Below, piece after piece: positions 25,095-35,589 of a stretch of 64,000 nt of DNA. The DNA is taken from positions 5,072,001 to 5,136,000 of the forward strand of contig JALJCS010000007.1 of the NCBI GenBank assembly GCA_023055355.1. Reading direction: 5' to 3'. The stretch comes from Agelaius tricolor (lineage: Eukaryota; Chordata; Aves; Passeriformes; Icteridae). The position numbers and the translations under genes are program-made. The stretch's first letter is position 1; the number at the start of each line of letters is the position of its first letter. Under the pieces are notes generated by a model, which was given only the letters and a program-made list of their open reading frames with translations, ran no database searches and had not been told where the DNA came from.

Positions 25095-25714
25095 TGTGAA
25101 AAACGCCAATCACTTGTTTTTTAAAATTTTAAAAGTTTAATAGTAATAAAATGGTTATAAAAATAGCAATCTAATTAGAGTAATAATAATTTGGACAATT
25201 TGGATTAGGACAATATGAGACAATAAAAATAAAGAGTTACAGACAGTCTGGGTACCCCATTCTGGGCAAATAAGCCCAAAAAAGGACCCACGTTAACAGA
25301 GGATTAACCCTTAAAAGCAATGGCCTGTTGCATATTCATACACCTCATACATGATGCATAAATTCCATTCAAACACAGGATTCTGTCTGGGCAGTGTCAG
25401 CTTCTTCCTCTTAATCTTGACAGTGTCCTCAGGGCTGAGCAAGGCAGGAAGTTCGTTTCTCCTGATAATGGGGCAATAAATTCTCTTTCTCTGAAAGATT
25501 CAGGTGTCCTGTGGCTGCTATCTTGGTGTGAGTCCTTTCTTTAAAAAAAGTATCCTACACAGCATAGTTTCTATTTTGACATTATGTTATAACCTAAAAC
25601 CACATTTAACACACTACTTAAGAAAATTAACACAGCATAACTTTCTAACACAACACACATAATATTCATTTGAACATTTGTGAAAAGCCAATCATAAAAT
25701 ACGCATTTTTCACA
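25095..25714 (-). mobile_element. Solo LTR, group B (right arm of inverted pair)
   Basis: 620 bp from TGTGAAAAACGCCAATCAC to ATACGCATTTTTCACA, inverted relative to 24220-24837 and roughly 90 percent alike by eye. Flanked by the 5-bp repeat CTTAT (25090-25094 and 25715-25719), consistent with its own insertion event. Confidence 0.8.
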
Positions 25715-26127
25715 CTTATTCAGCACTCCCTGCATGGCAATGTGGCTGTGCACAGCAGCCACAGGTACAAAGGGTGAGTCTCCATTCAAGGCTTTTTCTC
25801 CCTTGGCTGTGAATGAGGCCCATGGACCCTGACCCAGGTGAGGGGAGCCCTCAGGAGAGGAAGGTCCCTCCTTTTGTAGGACCAACATCTCTGCAGGTCC
25901 TGCACACCTCCCTTTGGCGTGCACTCCTGCTTTGGGATCTCACCTCGCTCTGCCTTGGCTCTGCCTGTCATCTTCAAACCCTCAGTGGCTGCAGCTTCCA
26001 CGCTGATCCTGCCAGCTTTATTTTCTCACCAAAAATATTCCTTTTTAGAACTCTAGGCAGTTTTTTTTTCAGGTTCATTTGTGTGGGTGTTGAAAACAGT
26101 CTACCTAGAGAGACCTCGAGCTCTTCC

Positions 26128-26553
26128 TGTGAGAAATAGCTACTCACTTTTCATAGTTGAGGAAGGTTTATTAAACCTTATCAAAAACACAACAGAAGAC
26201 TGAATAAAGAAAAAAGATTATAGCGCTGGGAGCAAAGATTTTCCCTGCCATGTGCTCAACCCCCTCACAATGGGTTTTTTTTTCCTTTTTAACCCTTTCA
26301 CCCCTCCCAAAGTTCTGTCCATTGACCCCTTCTTCACTGTCCAGTGGTGGAGATCTCCTCAAATCCTGACTGGAGGTCAGGTGTTCCATAGTGACAAGCC
26401 AGCCCTCCCAGATGTCCCAGCTCCAGCTGTCCCTTGATACCCATGTGAGGGGGTACAACTTAACTATAAATCTATAAAACTTTTCTTAACCTATATACAT
26501 GATATTTACCCATTAATTGTGAGAGTCAATCATGGCATTACTCATCTATCACA
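26128..26553. mobile_element. Solo LTR, group C (copy 1)
   Basis: 426 bp from TGTGAGAAATAGCTACTCAC to ACTCATCTATCACA. Flanked by TTCC on both sides (26124-26127 and 26554-26557), a possible short target-site duplication. Shares GGTTTATTAAACCTTATCAA and ATTGTGAGAGTCAATCAT with the copy at 45133-46110. Confidence 0.75.
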
Positions 26554-26774
26554 TTCCCGAATGTAAATTCCCAGAACTGACATCATCCCCTTGGACTCAG
26601 TGATGATGCCATACCCTTAGGTAATGATTATTGGTGCTGTGAGCAGCTAACTCTGATTTATAATCCCCACCCCAGTGCTGGCTCAACTCTTGGGAATTCT
26701 GGTTCATGGTTCCTGAACAAGGTTCATGGTTTTTGCAGGTGACATCATGCCCAGGGATGATGCTGGGGGCACTT

Positions 26775-27130
26775 GGTCTGCTCAGCCTGGAGAAGGGGAG
26801 GCAGAGGGGAGACCTCACTGCAGTCACAGCTCCTTGTGAGGGGCAGGCACTGCTCTCTGCTCTGTGCTGACATTGACAGGACTCAGGGAAATGGCCTGAA
26901 GTTGTGTCAGGGCAGGTTTAGGTTGGGTATTAGGAAAAAGTTCTTCCCCAGAGGGTGGCTGGGCACTGAGCAGGCTCCCCAGGTTCTGGTCACTGCAGCG
27001 AGACAGAGCTCAGGGAGTGTTTGGACAATGCTCTCAGGCACATGGGATTCTTGGGGCTGTGCAGGGCCAGGGGCTGGAATTGATTTCTGTGGGTCCCTCC
27101 CAGCTCAGCATTTTCTGTGATTCTTTGAAA
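26775..27130 (+). mobile_element. CR1 LINE 3' UTR fragment
   Basis: Typical CR1 phrases GCTCAGCCTGGAGAAGGGGA, AGGAAAAAGTTCTTCCCCAG and GGGTCCCTCCCAGCTCAGCA, ending TGTGATTCTTTG. Noncoding 3' portion. Confidence 0.85.
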
Positions 27131-27339
27131 CACTCCCAAAGACCTTCAGCACACTGCTGATATTACAACAGGTAATACTGGGTAATATGGACAGCATAAA
27201 TATGGACCATATTTAAATCATATTATTGAGTCTGTTGGAAGTGGTTGATGAATTTCTAACCTGCCTGGATAAACTTACCACTAAAGTGTGCAGGGGTAAA
27301 TCAAACCTCCAAGGAGGCAGGGAAAAGAGGAAGATTTGT

Positions 27340-27535
27340 ACAGTGGGGGTGGTGACAGGCTGCAACAGATTGCTCAGAAAAGTGAAAAATCCCTGGAAAA
27401 GTTCGAGGACAGATTGGATGGGGCTAGGAGCAATGTGATCCAGTTGAAGATGTCCTTGCTCACTGCAGGGGGGTTGGATTAGAGGACCTTTTAAGGCCCC
27501 TCTAAATAAACCATTCTATGGCTCTGTGATTCAGT
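27340..27535 (+). mobile_element. CR1 LINE 3' end, second fragment
   Basis: Contains GATTGGATGGGGCTAGGAGC, GCAGGGGGGTTGGATTAGAG, AAGGCCCCTC and the terminal TTCTATGGCTCTGTGATTCAG, diagnostic of the CR1 3' terminus. Confidence 0.85.
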
Positions 27536-27835
27536 GTCTCCATCATTTTCTCCCTCCTTGCAGCACAGCCCTGCACAGGTGCTCTCCCCTGCTGAGCCCT
27601 GAGCACAGTTTGCTGCTGCAGCACTCTCAGGTCCCCACTTTGCTCTCAGCACAGCTCTCAGAGGCTCTTTATGGAGCTCTCACTCAGCTGAAGCAGGGAA
27701 GCACTCGAGCTGCTGTGCTGAGCATTAAACACTCCCAGGAGAAAGCAGCCACACTCAGCACCAGGAGCTTCTCCTGTGTCTGGTGAGACACAGCAGCTGC
27801 ACTTCAGGTTTAGGCCAGGGCTGGGTGCTTTTAGT

Positions 27836-28590
27836 TTTTATTCTATTATTTTATTTTATTTTATTTTATTTTATTTTATTTTTTATTTTATTTTATTTTA
27901 TTTTATTTTTCTTTATTTTATTTTTTATTTTTATTTAATTTTTTATTTTTAATTTTATTTTTATTTTTTATTTAATTGATTTTATTTTATTTATTATTTT
28001 TAAAATTTGTTTTAATTTTTAAAATTGTTTTATTTTTTATTTTTAATTTTTTAAAATTTTATTTATTTTATTTTATTTTATGTTATTTTTATTTTATTTT
28101 TATTTTTATTTATTTTTCATTTTATTTTATTTTATTTTATATTTATTTTTATTTTTAATTTTTAAATTTTTTTAATTTTTATTTTTAAATTTTTTTAAAT
28201 TTTATTTATTTTATTTTTTACTTTATTTTATTTATGTTATTTTTATTTTATTTTATTTTTTAAATTTTATTTATTTTTTCATTTTATTTTATTTTATTTT
28301 ATTTTATTTTTAAAATTTTATTTATTTTTCATTTTATTTTATTTTATTTTATTTTATTTTTATTTTTAATTTTTAAATTTTTTTATTTTTTATTTTTTAT
28401 TTTTTTAATTTTATTTATTTTATTTTTTACTTTATTTTATTTGTTATTTTTATTTTATTTTTTAAATTTTATTTATTTTTTTATTTTATTTTATTTTTAT
28501 TTTAAATTTATTTTTTAGTTTTTAATTTTTTATTTTTTAATTATTTTATTTTGTTTTACTTTTTAAATTTTTTTAAATTTTTTTTTTTTT
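27836..28590. repeat. ~755-bp (TTTTA)n-derived low-complexity block
   Basis: Nearly only T and A. TTTTA pentamers are mixed with TTTAAATTTT and TTTTTATTTT variants, suggesting an expanded and reshuffled microsatellite. The + strand is strongly T-biased. Intergenic, between ABCG1 and TFF2. Confidence 0.93.
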
Positions 28591-29034
28591 ATGCATCCTC
28601 TGTGCTGCTTTTAGTGCTGCAGAGACATTTCCTGAGTGTGACCCATTGCACCTGCTCATGGTGAGCACCAGGGACAGGGAGATGAGAGAGCAGGAGGTGT
28701 TTGAGTCAGACCAGCTATCAAAGGCACCTTCCCTATGTCTCAAGGGGAAATAAAAGCCCCAAGCCCACAGCTAAATCTATATAAAGGCAAACTCTGAATA
28801 TTTCCAGCATTCAGAAGGATGGGTGGCCGTGTGATGCCAGCTGACAAATTCAAGCAATCACTTGCAAGTGTGAAGAGCAACTAACACAAAAAGCTGAGTG
28901 CTGTGTTCCTTTTGGAAGCACTGGTGCCTGCTCCCTCATCAGCAGGTTGCTGACATGCCAAATTTCCTGGGAAACCGAGAAATACACAGCTTTAAAATAG
29001 AGACAGCAAAAAACAAAACAAAAAAAAAGCCCTC
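28591..29034. other. TFF2 3' flank, nothing recognised
   Basis: Ordinary-complexity DNA downstream of the TFF2 poly(A) signal. No exon or repeat seen apart from an A-rich run near 29010-29029. Confidence 0.5.
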
Positions 29035-29052
29035 ACAAGTTGTGTTGTACTT

Positions 29053-29058
29053 GTTTTA
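29053..29058 (-). terminator. TFF2: TFF2 poly(A) signal
   Basis: AATAAA on the minus strand (TTTATT on +), about 205 nt after the TFF2 stop codon at 29263-29265. Gives a short 3' UTR, as usual in trefoil genes. Confidence 0.6.
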
Positions 29059-29262
29059 TTACAGTGAAATCCTGTGCAGTGCTAGCCTACAGAGAGAATA
29101 AAAGCTACCAGTAACTTTTCATCAGAAAGGAGTCAATCCCAGATAAAAAACCAGCCTAGAAATCATGGCTGTTGTAAAATACAAAGTCTGAGTTGGGACC
29201 TCCGTCTGTCGTTCCGTTGGAGCAGATCCAAAATCGCAAAGTTCTCCATGGAAGTTTCTCCT

Positions 29263-29270
29263 TTAACAAG
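29263..29270 (-). CDS. TFF2: TFF2 exon 4: 8-nt terminal coding segment (Ala-Cys-stop)
   Basis: Acceptor CCTCCCCAG is followed by CTTGTTAA. With the preceding G this reads GCT TGT TAA, giving ...VVEEAC and stop. Human TFF2 ends VEDCHY, so the cysteine aligns with the ring-closing residue. The segment is too short for ORF finders and was located by phase, acceptor quality and this match. 3' UTR continues to about 29035. Confidence 0.85.
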
Positions 29271-29881
29271 CTGGGGAGGTAAAGAGGAGAAGCAGATTAA
29301 GGGGCATGTTTTCTCCATAAATCACACAAGATGCTAGGAAGAGTTTTGCCTCAATGTAGGACACCCAAAAGGGAATTTTTTAGCCATCTCGACCAACCCT
29401 CCTATGTAGACGTGTTTGCCAATTATGATCCAGAGCAGTAAAACCAAATTATGGTGAGTTGCATGTATTACAGAACACAGTGTGGCTGAGAATATTGGTT
29501 ATTAAAGATGCTGAAAGGTCAATCCTAACTAAAACAAAGTTAGCTGGGGATCAGAAATTTCTGTAAGTTTCACTCCACATTTCCAAGGCAAAGCCTTTTA
29601 TCCCTCATGATAAGGTGGATGTGAGCTGGGTGGCTGCACCTCTGTTCTGGGATCAGCTGGGGTCTTAAGCTCACATTGCCCACAAACCCCTGATGCATCA
29701 GCAGCACCCTTGTACAGAGAGTGCTCTGTACAAGAAGATGGTTTTTTTTGGGTTTAGCCACCTTTTTGTGCTCACACCCTTAGGATTCTCTGGCTGGCAC
29801 AGCACAGCAGGCCTGGGCAGGGCAGGGACACTGCCAGGAGCACCCAGAGGGACACAGGGGACATCTCCAGTGGGACATTAC

Positions 29882-30031
29882 CTTCCTCCACGACGCGGTG
29901 GTAGAAGCACCAGGGGACACCGGCGGGGTGTGCCCTGAAGCAGCAGCCCTTCCTTGTGCACTCCCTGGGCTTGATGCCAGGGTAGCCACAGTTTATCCTG
30001 GTGTAGGGATCATTGGGACACACTTTCTTCA
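29882..30031 (-). CDS. TFF2: TFF2 exon 3: second trefoil domain
   Basis: 150 nt, acceptor TTTACAG (AG at 30033-30032), donor GT at 29881-29880. Reads KKVCPNDPYTRINCGYPGIK, then PRECTRKGCCFRAHPAGVPW and CFYHRVVEE. Six cysteines in trefoil spacing. The exon ends with the first base of the Ala codon finished in exon 4. Reading past the donor gives a false tail. Confidence 0.95.
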
Positions 30032-31392
30032 CTGTAAAGCAAAAAAAAAAAAAAAAACCAAAAAAAAAAAAAACAAAGGGAGGAAGGAGAATGTGTTACT
30101 TCGTGCTCTGTCTGTCCAGCACCATAGTTCAGAATAAAAGACAGGACACAAAGGTGAGGGCACTGGGCAGATGGGATGGCCATGATGACCTTCTCTGAAA
30201 CAATTTCAACCACCAGATTCACTCAAATCCTCACCCAGCCTCCCAGGCAAATTAAATTCCAAAGGGTGATGAATTGCTGCTGTGCCCCAGGGATAAGAGG
30301 AGGCAAAATTCACCCCTGGAAGTGTCTGGCAGCAGCCCATCCTAAATGCAGCACTGGGGTGAAAAGTCCTGTGTGTCCTGCAGGGGTAACACACACACTG
30401 GCCTCAGAGCAGGTATGCCCATGACCTGAGCCCATGGTAACCCCAGAGCAGCCTGGCTAACACAGGGAAAGGACCACCCAGCCTTCTCTGCATGCCAGCT
30501 TCAGCTATAGAAAGGAAATAAGTGTTTTAGCAGGAAATCACAGCTCTTCAAGGCACTTAAAACTAAAATCCCAAGTAAAGAGATTATACCACCCAGCTTG
30601 AATACTTCAGTTTTCCTCTCATGGAGCAGTTCTGCTCAGAAAAACAATTCTATGAGAATACCACCCTAAGTTGCTGCTGCTCATTTTTCAAGGTTTACAA
30701 GAGTTGCAGGCAGTGCTCAAAAGCCAAACTGTTTTCCTACTGTAATTCTGATCCCTGCTGACTAATTCCACTTTATATCAGGCTCTTCTGTAGGGTAACA
30801 TTGCCTTTGCACCCTCATTTCCTTTCATGCCACCTGTGCAGCTGCTGAGACTGCTCTGAAGCTCTCCTAAGAAGGAGTTGTGCTGTCAGCCCAGCAAATG
30901 TAGCTCACACTGAGTTATTTAATACAGCTAATTACACTCCATTACTTAACACAGTTATGTAAAATATCCAGCTAATCCTAGAAAGACTAGGAGAGCACCT
31001 GTTATCCCCTCTGAGAAAATAATGGTAAAAAATAGAAGCATGGTGCTGACAGGTGTAACCACAGAGCAAACCCACTTAAATAAGTGCTGAGTATCCCTCG
31101 CTCTACCCATGGACAAGACCACAAATGACACTGAAATGTGTCTGAGTAACCAGCACAGGTTGTTTGATAACTGAAAACCTGAAGGAAGAGCAAATATATT
31201 GTGTCAAGAGGATGAGGCAGGAGTCTGACAGCTAAGCAAGTCTCAATTTTGCATTTTACTGCCACTGGTCCCCTAACAGAGGTTTGTGCCCACTTTTCTT
31301 GCCTAAGGAGAAAAGCAGAACTGCTCCCTGGTTGTACACATTTCTGGATTATCAAACACGAGGTAAATCAGTGTTTCTGGCAGAGATATTAC

Positions 31393-31539
31393 CTTTCTTT
31401 GGTTTGGGGTTGTAGCACCAGGGCACGCTGGGGACTGAGGCATTGAAGCAGCACCCAATTTTCTTGCACTCTGCTGCTGAGATCCCTGGGTAGCCACAGT
31501 TTGTCCTCTCCCTGGGAACCACTTTACACTGGCATTTTG
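31393..31539 (-). CDS. TFF2: TFF2 exon 2: first trefoil domain
   Basis: 147 nt, acceptor CTGAACAG (31547-31540), donor GT at 31392-31391. After a split Thr codon it reads KCQCKVVPRERTNCGYPGIS, then ECKKIGCC and VPWCYNPKPKK. All six trefoil cysteines are present, plus the extra N-terminal cysteine used for ring closure in TFF2. An NAS glycosylation sequon lies just after the CC pair. The human NRT sequon before the second trefoil cysteine is replaced by ERT. Confidence 0.95.
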
Positions 31540-32464
31540 CTGTTCAGGACAGAAGGAGAAAGTTACAGGTGTCAGTTTGCACTGCTGTCATGGAGAGGTG
31601 TTTATCAAATGCTCACTGGGAGCAATGCTCTTTCCCTAGATGATTTCCATCTTTTCTGTCCCCTGCTAAGACCACAACCTGAATGGTTTAAAAGTTGCTT
31701 TTACACCACTACCAACTTTGGTCAGGGCTGTACATCACATTTTGAGAATCTGTGGTCTCACTTGCAGCTGAGCAAGTGGGGTTTGTGGGCTTCAAATTGA
31801 CCACACCAAATGGGAAATCCCATAAACTTCAAATATTAGGCAATTAAATCTTTTCTGCTTTGCCCTTCTCATGTGAAGAGGAAAAGACTTAAGGGTCCAG
31901 TGGATATTCAAATAGGTGTAAAGATACCAAATCTTTGCAATATTATAAAATATAGGATGTTGTGCAAATAGCTGCAGCAATGCTTTTAACATTTTAAGTC
32001 ATTTGCACAGTCAGCCACGACCAAGAAATTCTGGAGCTGTCCTCCAGCTGCCATTGAGTGACTTGCTTTCCACTTCTGGAGATGCCTACATGACTTGCCT
32101 TTAATGAGGAGGCAGATAGACTCCTTTAAAACTGTATTCACGTGGCAAAGCAGCATAAACCAAATATCAGAAGAAAATTTAGGCAAAGCTGGCTCCTGTT
32201 CCAGCCCCGGTCCTGCTCTAGTGACCACCTCTGCCTTCGCAGCGGGCTCCTGGTTATTCCAACAACACACGAGTCCAGCTGCAATCTTTCTTTGCTATTG
32301 ATCTCTCTGATAAAAACTAAAAAGCAGGCTCCACTTTGGGGATGAGCAGCAGCACAGAAAGCCATTTTCTGTCTGGCCTGCCAAAGCTGACAGGCTCTGG
32401 CTGCCCTTGGTGGGATGAGGGTCCCACACGTGCCTGGAGGGCAGCAGCACATGGGGGTACTTAC

Positions 32465-32546
32465 TTGGAGGTGCACTTCCCTCTGCCAGGGTGCTGAGGG
32501 CTATGATGAGGGTGATGGAGAGTGCACAGACCACCTTGAGATCCAT
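32465..32546 (-). CDS. TFF2: TFF2 exon 1: start codon and signal peptide
   Basis: 82 coding nt from ATG (32546-32544) to donor GTAAGT at 32464. Encodes MDLKVVCALSITLIIALST then LAEGSAPP plus one base: a short charged start, a long hydrophobic core and a likely cleavage near Ala-Glu-Gly-Ser. Reading on past the donor (SKYPHV...) is intron. The ATG sits downstream of a GGA-rich 5' UTR and a TATA-like box, which supports this start. Confidence 0.93.
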
Positions 32547-32606
32547 GGCTCTGGAAGGAGGAGAGGAGGAGAGGAGGAGAGGTGCTGCCTTCCCTGGAAG
32601 CCGCGG

Positions 32607-32614
32607 GTTTTATG
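32607..32614 (-). promoter_or_regulatory. TFF2: TFF2 TATA-like box
   Basis: Minus strand reads GCGCATAAAACCCGCGGC, about 65 nt upstream of the ATG. That would place the start site near 32580 and leave a ~35-nt 5' UTR rich in GGA on the + strand. Confidence 0.55.
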
Positions 32615-32699
32615 CGCTCCCCGTGTTTGCCCAGCGGGCTCTGATAACATTGTTCCCTCTGAAGCTTCACCCAGAAGGTTGGGTTTTCTTTTGTTTGCT

Positions 32700-34242
32700 T
32701 AGGAAGTGTTGCCATGCATATTGTGATATCCCAGAGATAAATTTCTGGGCTCCCATGAGCTGTTGATCACATATCTGTTACGTACCTATAGATCCATGTC
32801 TATTACGTGATCCCACAATCAAATGGATGCTGCTGGGTGCCTCTGGCTGCCAGATGCTCTGAGTGCCAACCTTCATTGTGCTCTTATTTCATTGCCTTTA
32901 GAGCATTTTAAGCCTCTAGGCAGTTTTATTTTCCAGTCATTACTAAAAAACATGCACATGTATTTTCTACTCAGTGTATCTTTTTCTGCCTCGATTTTCC
33001 CTGGCTTTATGCTTACTCTGAATCAGGTGAGGGAGGAGGGCTGGAGCTGTGATACCTACAAGCTTCAGGAGAGCACTGTGCACCTGAAAAAATACATAAA
33101 CACAGAAAATGGAAGGTGTGGCTGAGAAATACTGAGCACATAAGGCCACTGTTGGTTTCCACACAAGGGGGTTTAGAAAAAGAAGGTAAGAGCAGGGAAA
33201 AAACCAAACCCCAAAAGCCCCAGAGGTCCAACACCATAGAGACACCAGAGAAGAAATGAGAGTTTCTGTGTGATCTCAGCCTATCCCACAGGTGCTGTGC
33301 CCACCCAGGCATCAGTCCTGAGAGTCCCAGCTTCATTCTGGAGTTGCTGCCCTGTGCAAGGCCCTGTTCCAGAGGTGCCACCTCAGGGACTGTCCCCATC
33401 CCCTCTGCCTGATCCCCAGAGAGGAGCAGCACTTCCCAACCCATCCAACACCACCTGCATTGGTTTTGACAAAACCAAACTTCTGAAGCACCGTGTTTGA
33501 CCTAATAATTTCCTGATTGCTTTTCTCCTGGTTTCAAAGGTGGCCTCCCAGGCAGCCTTTGGGTTGTTTTGGCACAACAGGCCTTAGGACTTGGACTGCT
33601 GAAGGCTTTTATCTTCCTTATGGTAGGGCAATTTCCTACCATTTACTGTAACATTTCTTAACTTCTAGCTACTTGTCAGCTCTTAAAAACAATCAGAGCA
33701 GGGCCAAGGAGGAGGGAGAAGCAGTGGGATGGTGGAACCATCTCCCAACAGGAGGCACCTGCAGAGCAGGCAGGGCAGGCTGCAGCCCCTTGGGTGCTCT
33801 GCAGCATCACTTTTCCTATGGGAAAACCACCAGGTGACCCTTCCTGGTCATCACCAAAATAAAGAGATTCAATGCACTTTTTGCATCTTTGACAGAATTG
33901 TGTCTTCTTGCTTTTGAATATTATTTATGAATTAGTTTTGTGCATCTTTCCATTACAAAGCTCAAAGTGAGAACTTTCAGCTTCTTATGCTTGTGTTCTG
34001 GAGGAAGTTTATTTGTTGAAAAGTATTTCCAACAAAGGGGGAGGGATTTTGTCCTACAAGAGAAAAAATAGTAGGGTTCTTTTTCCTAAAGGTGAACTTA
34101 TTCAATACTGTATGAACTCTATTTATATCCATCCCTATTTAAGACATGAGAGATGTTTCTCATTGACAGCCACAATTGATAAATTAGGTATTTTGTAGTA
34201 ATTGTAAATTAGATATTTTAGTATCCTCCATGTCACAAGAGC
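32700..34242. other. TFF2 upstream flank
   Basis: No exon or repeat recognised apart from short simple runs. Confidence 0.45.
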
Positions 34243-34530
34243 CCAGGCTGCAGGCAGAAGAGGGAGATGGAGCAGAAGAGGGAGATGGAGCAGAAGAGGC
34301 AGAAGAGGGACATGGATCAGAAGGGGTAGAAGAAGGAGATGGAGCAGAAGAAGGAGATGGAGCAGAAGGGGCAGAAGAGGGAGATGGAGCAGAAGAGGGA
34401 GATGGAGCAGAAGGGGCAGAAGAGGGAGATGGAGCAGAAGAGGGAGATGGAGCAGAAGGGGCAGAAGAGGGAGATGGAGCAGAAGAGGGAGATGGAGCAG
34501 AAGGGGCAGAAGAGGCAGCTGGAGCTGCAG
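34243..34530. repeat. 45-bp purine-rich minisatellite
   Basis: Composed of GGAGATGGAGCAGAAGA and GGGGCAGAAGAG blocks with a 45-bp higher-order period (34381 to 34426, and so on). In one + frame this reads as a 15-residue cycle EEGDGAEEGDGAEGA and on the minus strand as leucine/proline-rich. Purine-only strand bias explains the open frames; I do not call a gene. Confidence 0.9.
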
Positions 34531-34760
34531 CAGCTCCATCACTCAGCAGCACGGATCACATTTTCACCTCCATCACTTAGAGAAAATAGACTGAAAACTT
34601 TAAAATCCAGTTTTCCCCTGATGTGCAGAGGTCCACCATGATGCCTTGTGCAGAGAAATCATGGGGAGCTTTTCCAGAGCCTGGGAGATGGGCAGTGAGG
34701 GTGGCTCCAGGAGGAAAGCAGCGATCCCAATCCGAGGAGGACCATGGAATTCTCAGGAGA

Positions 34761-34846
34761 TTATCAGCCCATCGTGTGAGTCAGCTGAAACTGCAGATAA
34801 GTTTCTTGGTCCTGCTCCTTTCTGGACATTAATCAAGCCCTTATCT
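34761..34846. promoter_or_regulatory. Candidate enhancer: GATA and AP-1 motif cluster upstream of TFF2
   Basis: Within 86 bp: TTATC (34761-34765), TGAGTCA (34777-34783), CAGATAAG (34794-34801) and CTTATCT (34840-34846). It lies about 2.2 kb upstream of the TFF2 ATG. GATA factors are known regulators of gut trefoil genes; the activity of this segment is inferred only. Confidence 0.3.
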
Positions 34847-35154
34847 GCTGGCTGTCACCCCTTGGGCCCGATCCCAGCTGCGGGCACAAAGGCAAATCTG
34901 GCCCCGAGCTCTCGCTGCGGAAAGAGCGTTTGATTGGCATCTCAGAGCAAACACAGCACAGGGAATGGGCTGCCTGCTTTCTGCCAGGGGATTACTTAAA
35001 GATCTTTAATATGTTTATATAGCAAAGCCTTGAAAATTATCTGGGGTTTCCCTGTAAATGTGTTTCCTTCTGAGAGGCCGGCACCTGCCTAAAGCTTTCG
35101 GTAACTCTGTGATGGAGCTCGGGCTCTGCAGGTGCCCATGGCCAGGAGGGGCCT

Positions 35155-35222
35155 GGAGGGCTCCTTGCTCCTCTCCAGGCTCCTTCCTCCTCTCCAGGCT
35201 CCTTCCTCCTCTCCAGGCTCCG
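35155..35222. repeat. Short tandem repeat CTCCTTCCTCCTCTCCAGG
   Basis: About three and a half copies of a 19-bp pyrimidine-rich unit. Confidence 0.8.
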
Positions 35223-35589
35223 TGTCCTCCTGTCAAAACCCAAAACATTCCTCTGGCTGCCCTAGAAGACTCGAGACCCTGGCAGGAAGCTCAAAGTCAA
35301 AGACACCTGTGCCTTTGATTTTAACCCACGGAAACAATTACCAACTTTGTATGAAGAGTTACAAACAACAAAAGTTTGAACAGAATGTTAGTGAATTTAT
35401 CACAAAGTAAAAACGTGGAATTTTGGAGTTTTTGAATGGAGGTTCAAGAAGCAAAATAAAAGAATCTAAGTGTGTTGAATCTAAGTGTTCTGTGTTTCTT
35501 CTTCTTCTTCTTCTCCTCCATCACCTGCTGCGACAGTGACAATTTTAGATTAAAGTAGAGAGAAACTGCCTAACATAAGTAATAAGTAT

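Larger units (their letters stand above)
29263..32546 (-). other. TFF2: TFF2 gene (trefoil factor 2), complete, four exons
   Basis: Secreted peptide of mucous epithelia that stabilises mucus and promotes epithelial repair. The exons join to 387 nt (128 residues plus stop), against 129 residues in human TFF2. The protein has a signal peptide, two trefoil domains each with six cysteines, and two extra cysteines. One precedes the first domain (KCQC) and one is the last residue (VVEEAC). In mammalian TFF2 these outer cysteines pair to join the chain ends. One trefoil per middle exon is the classic TFF2 structure and rules out TFF1 and TFF3, which have a single domain. All splice sites and phases (1,1,1) fit. 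Position beside ABCG1 on the opposite strand agrees with amniote synteny. Confidence 0.95.

Noticed and set aside
24220..25714. DNA transposon with long terminal inverted repeats
   Set aside because: Each arm occurs alone elsewhere (41091-41703) with LTR-like TG...CA ends, so the arms are LTRs, not transposon inverted repeats.
30041..30074. A-rich run in TFF2 intron as retroposed poly(A) tail
   Set aside because: It is the complement of the pyrimidine tract before the exon 3 acceptor; no retroposon body adjoins it.
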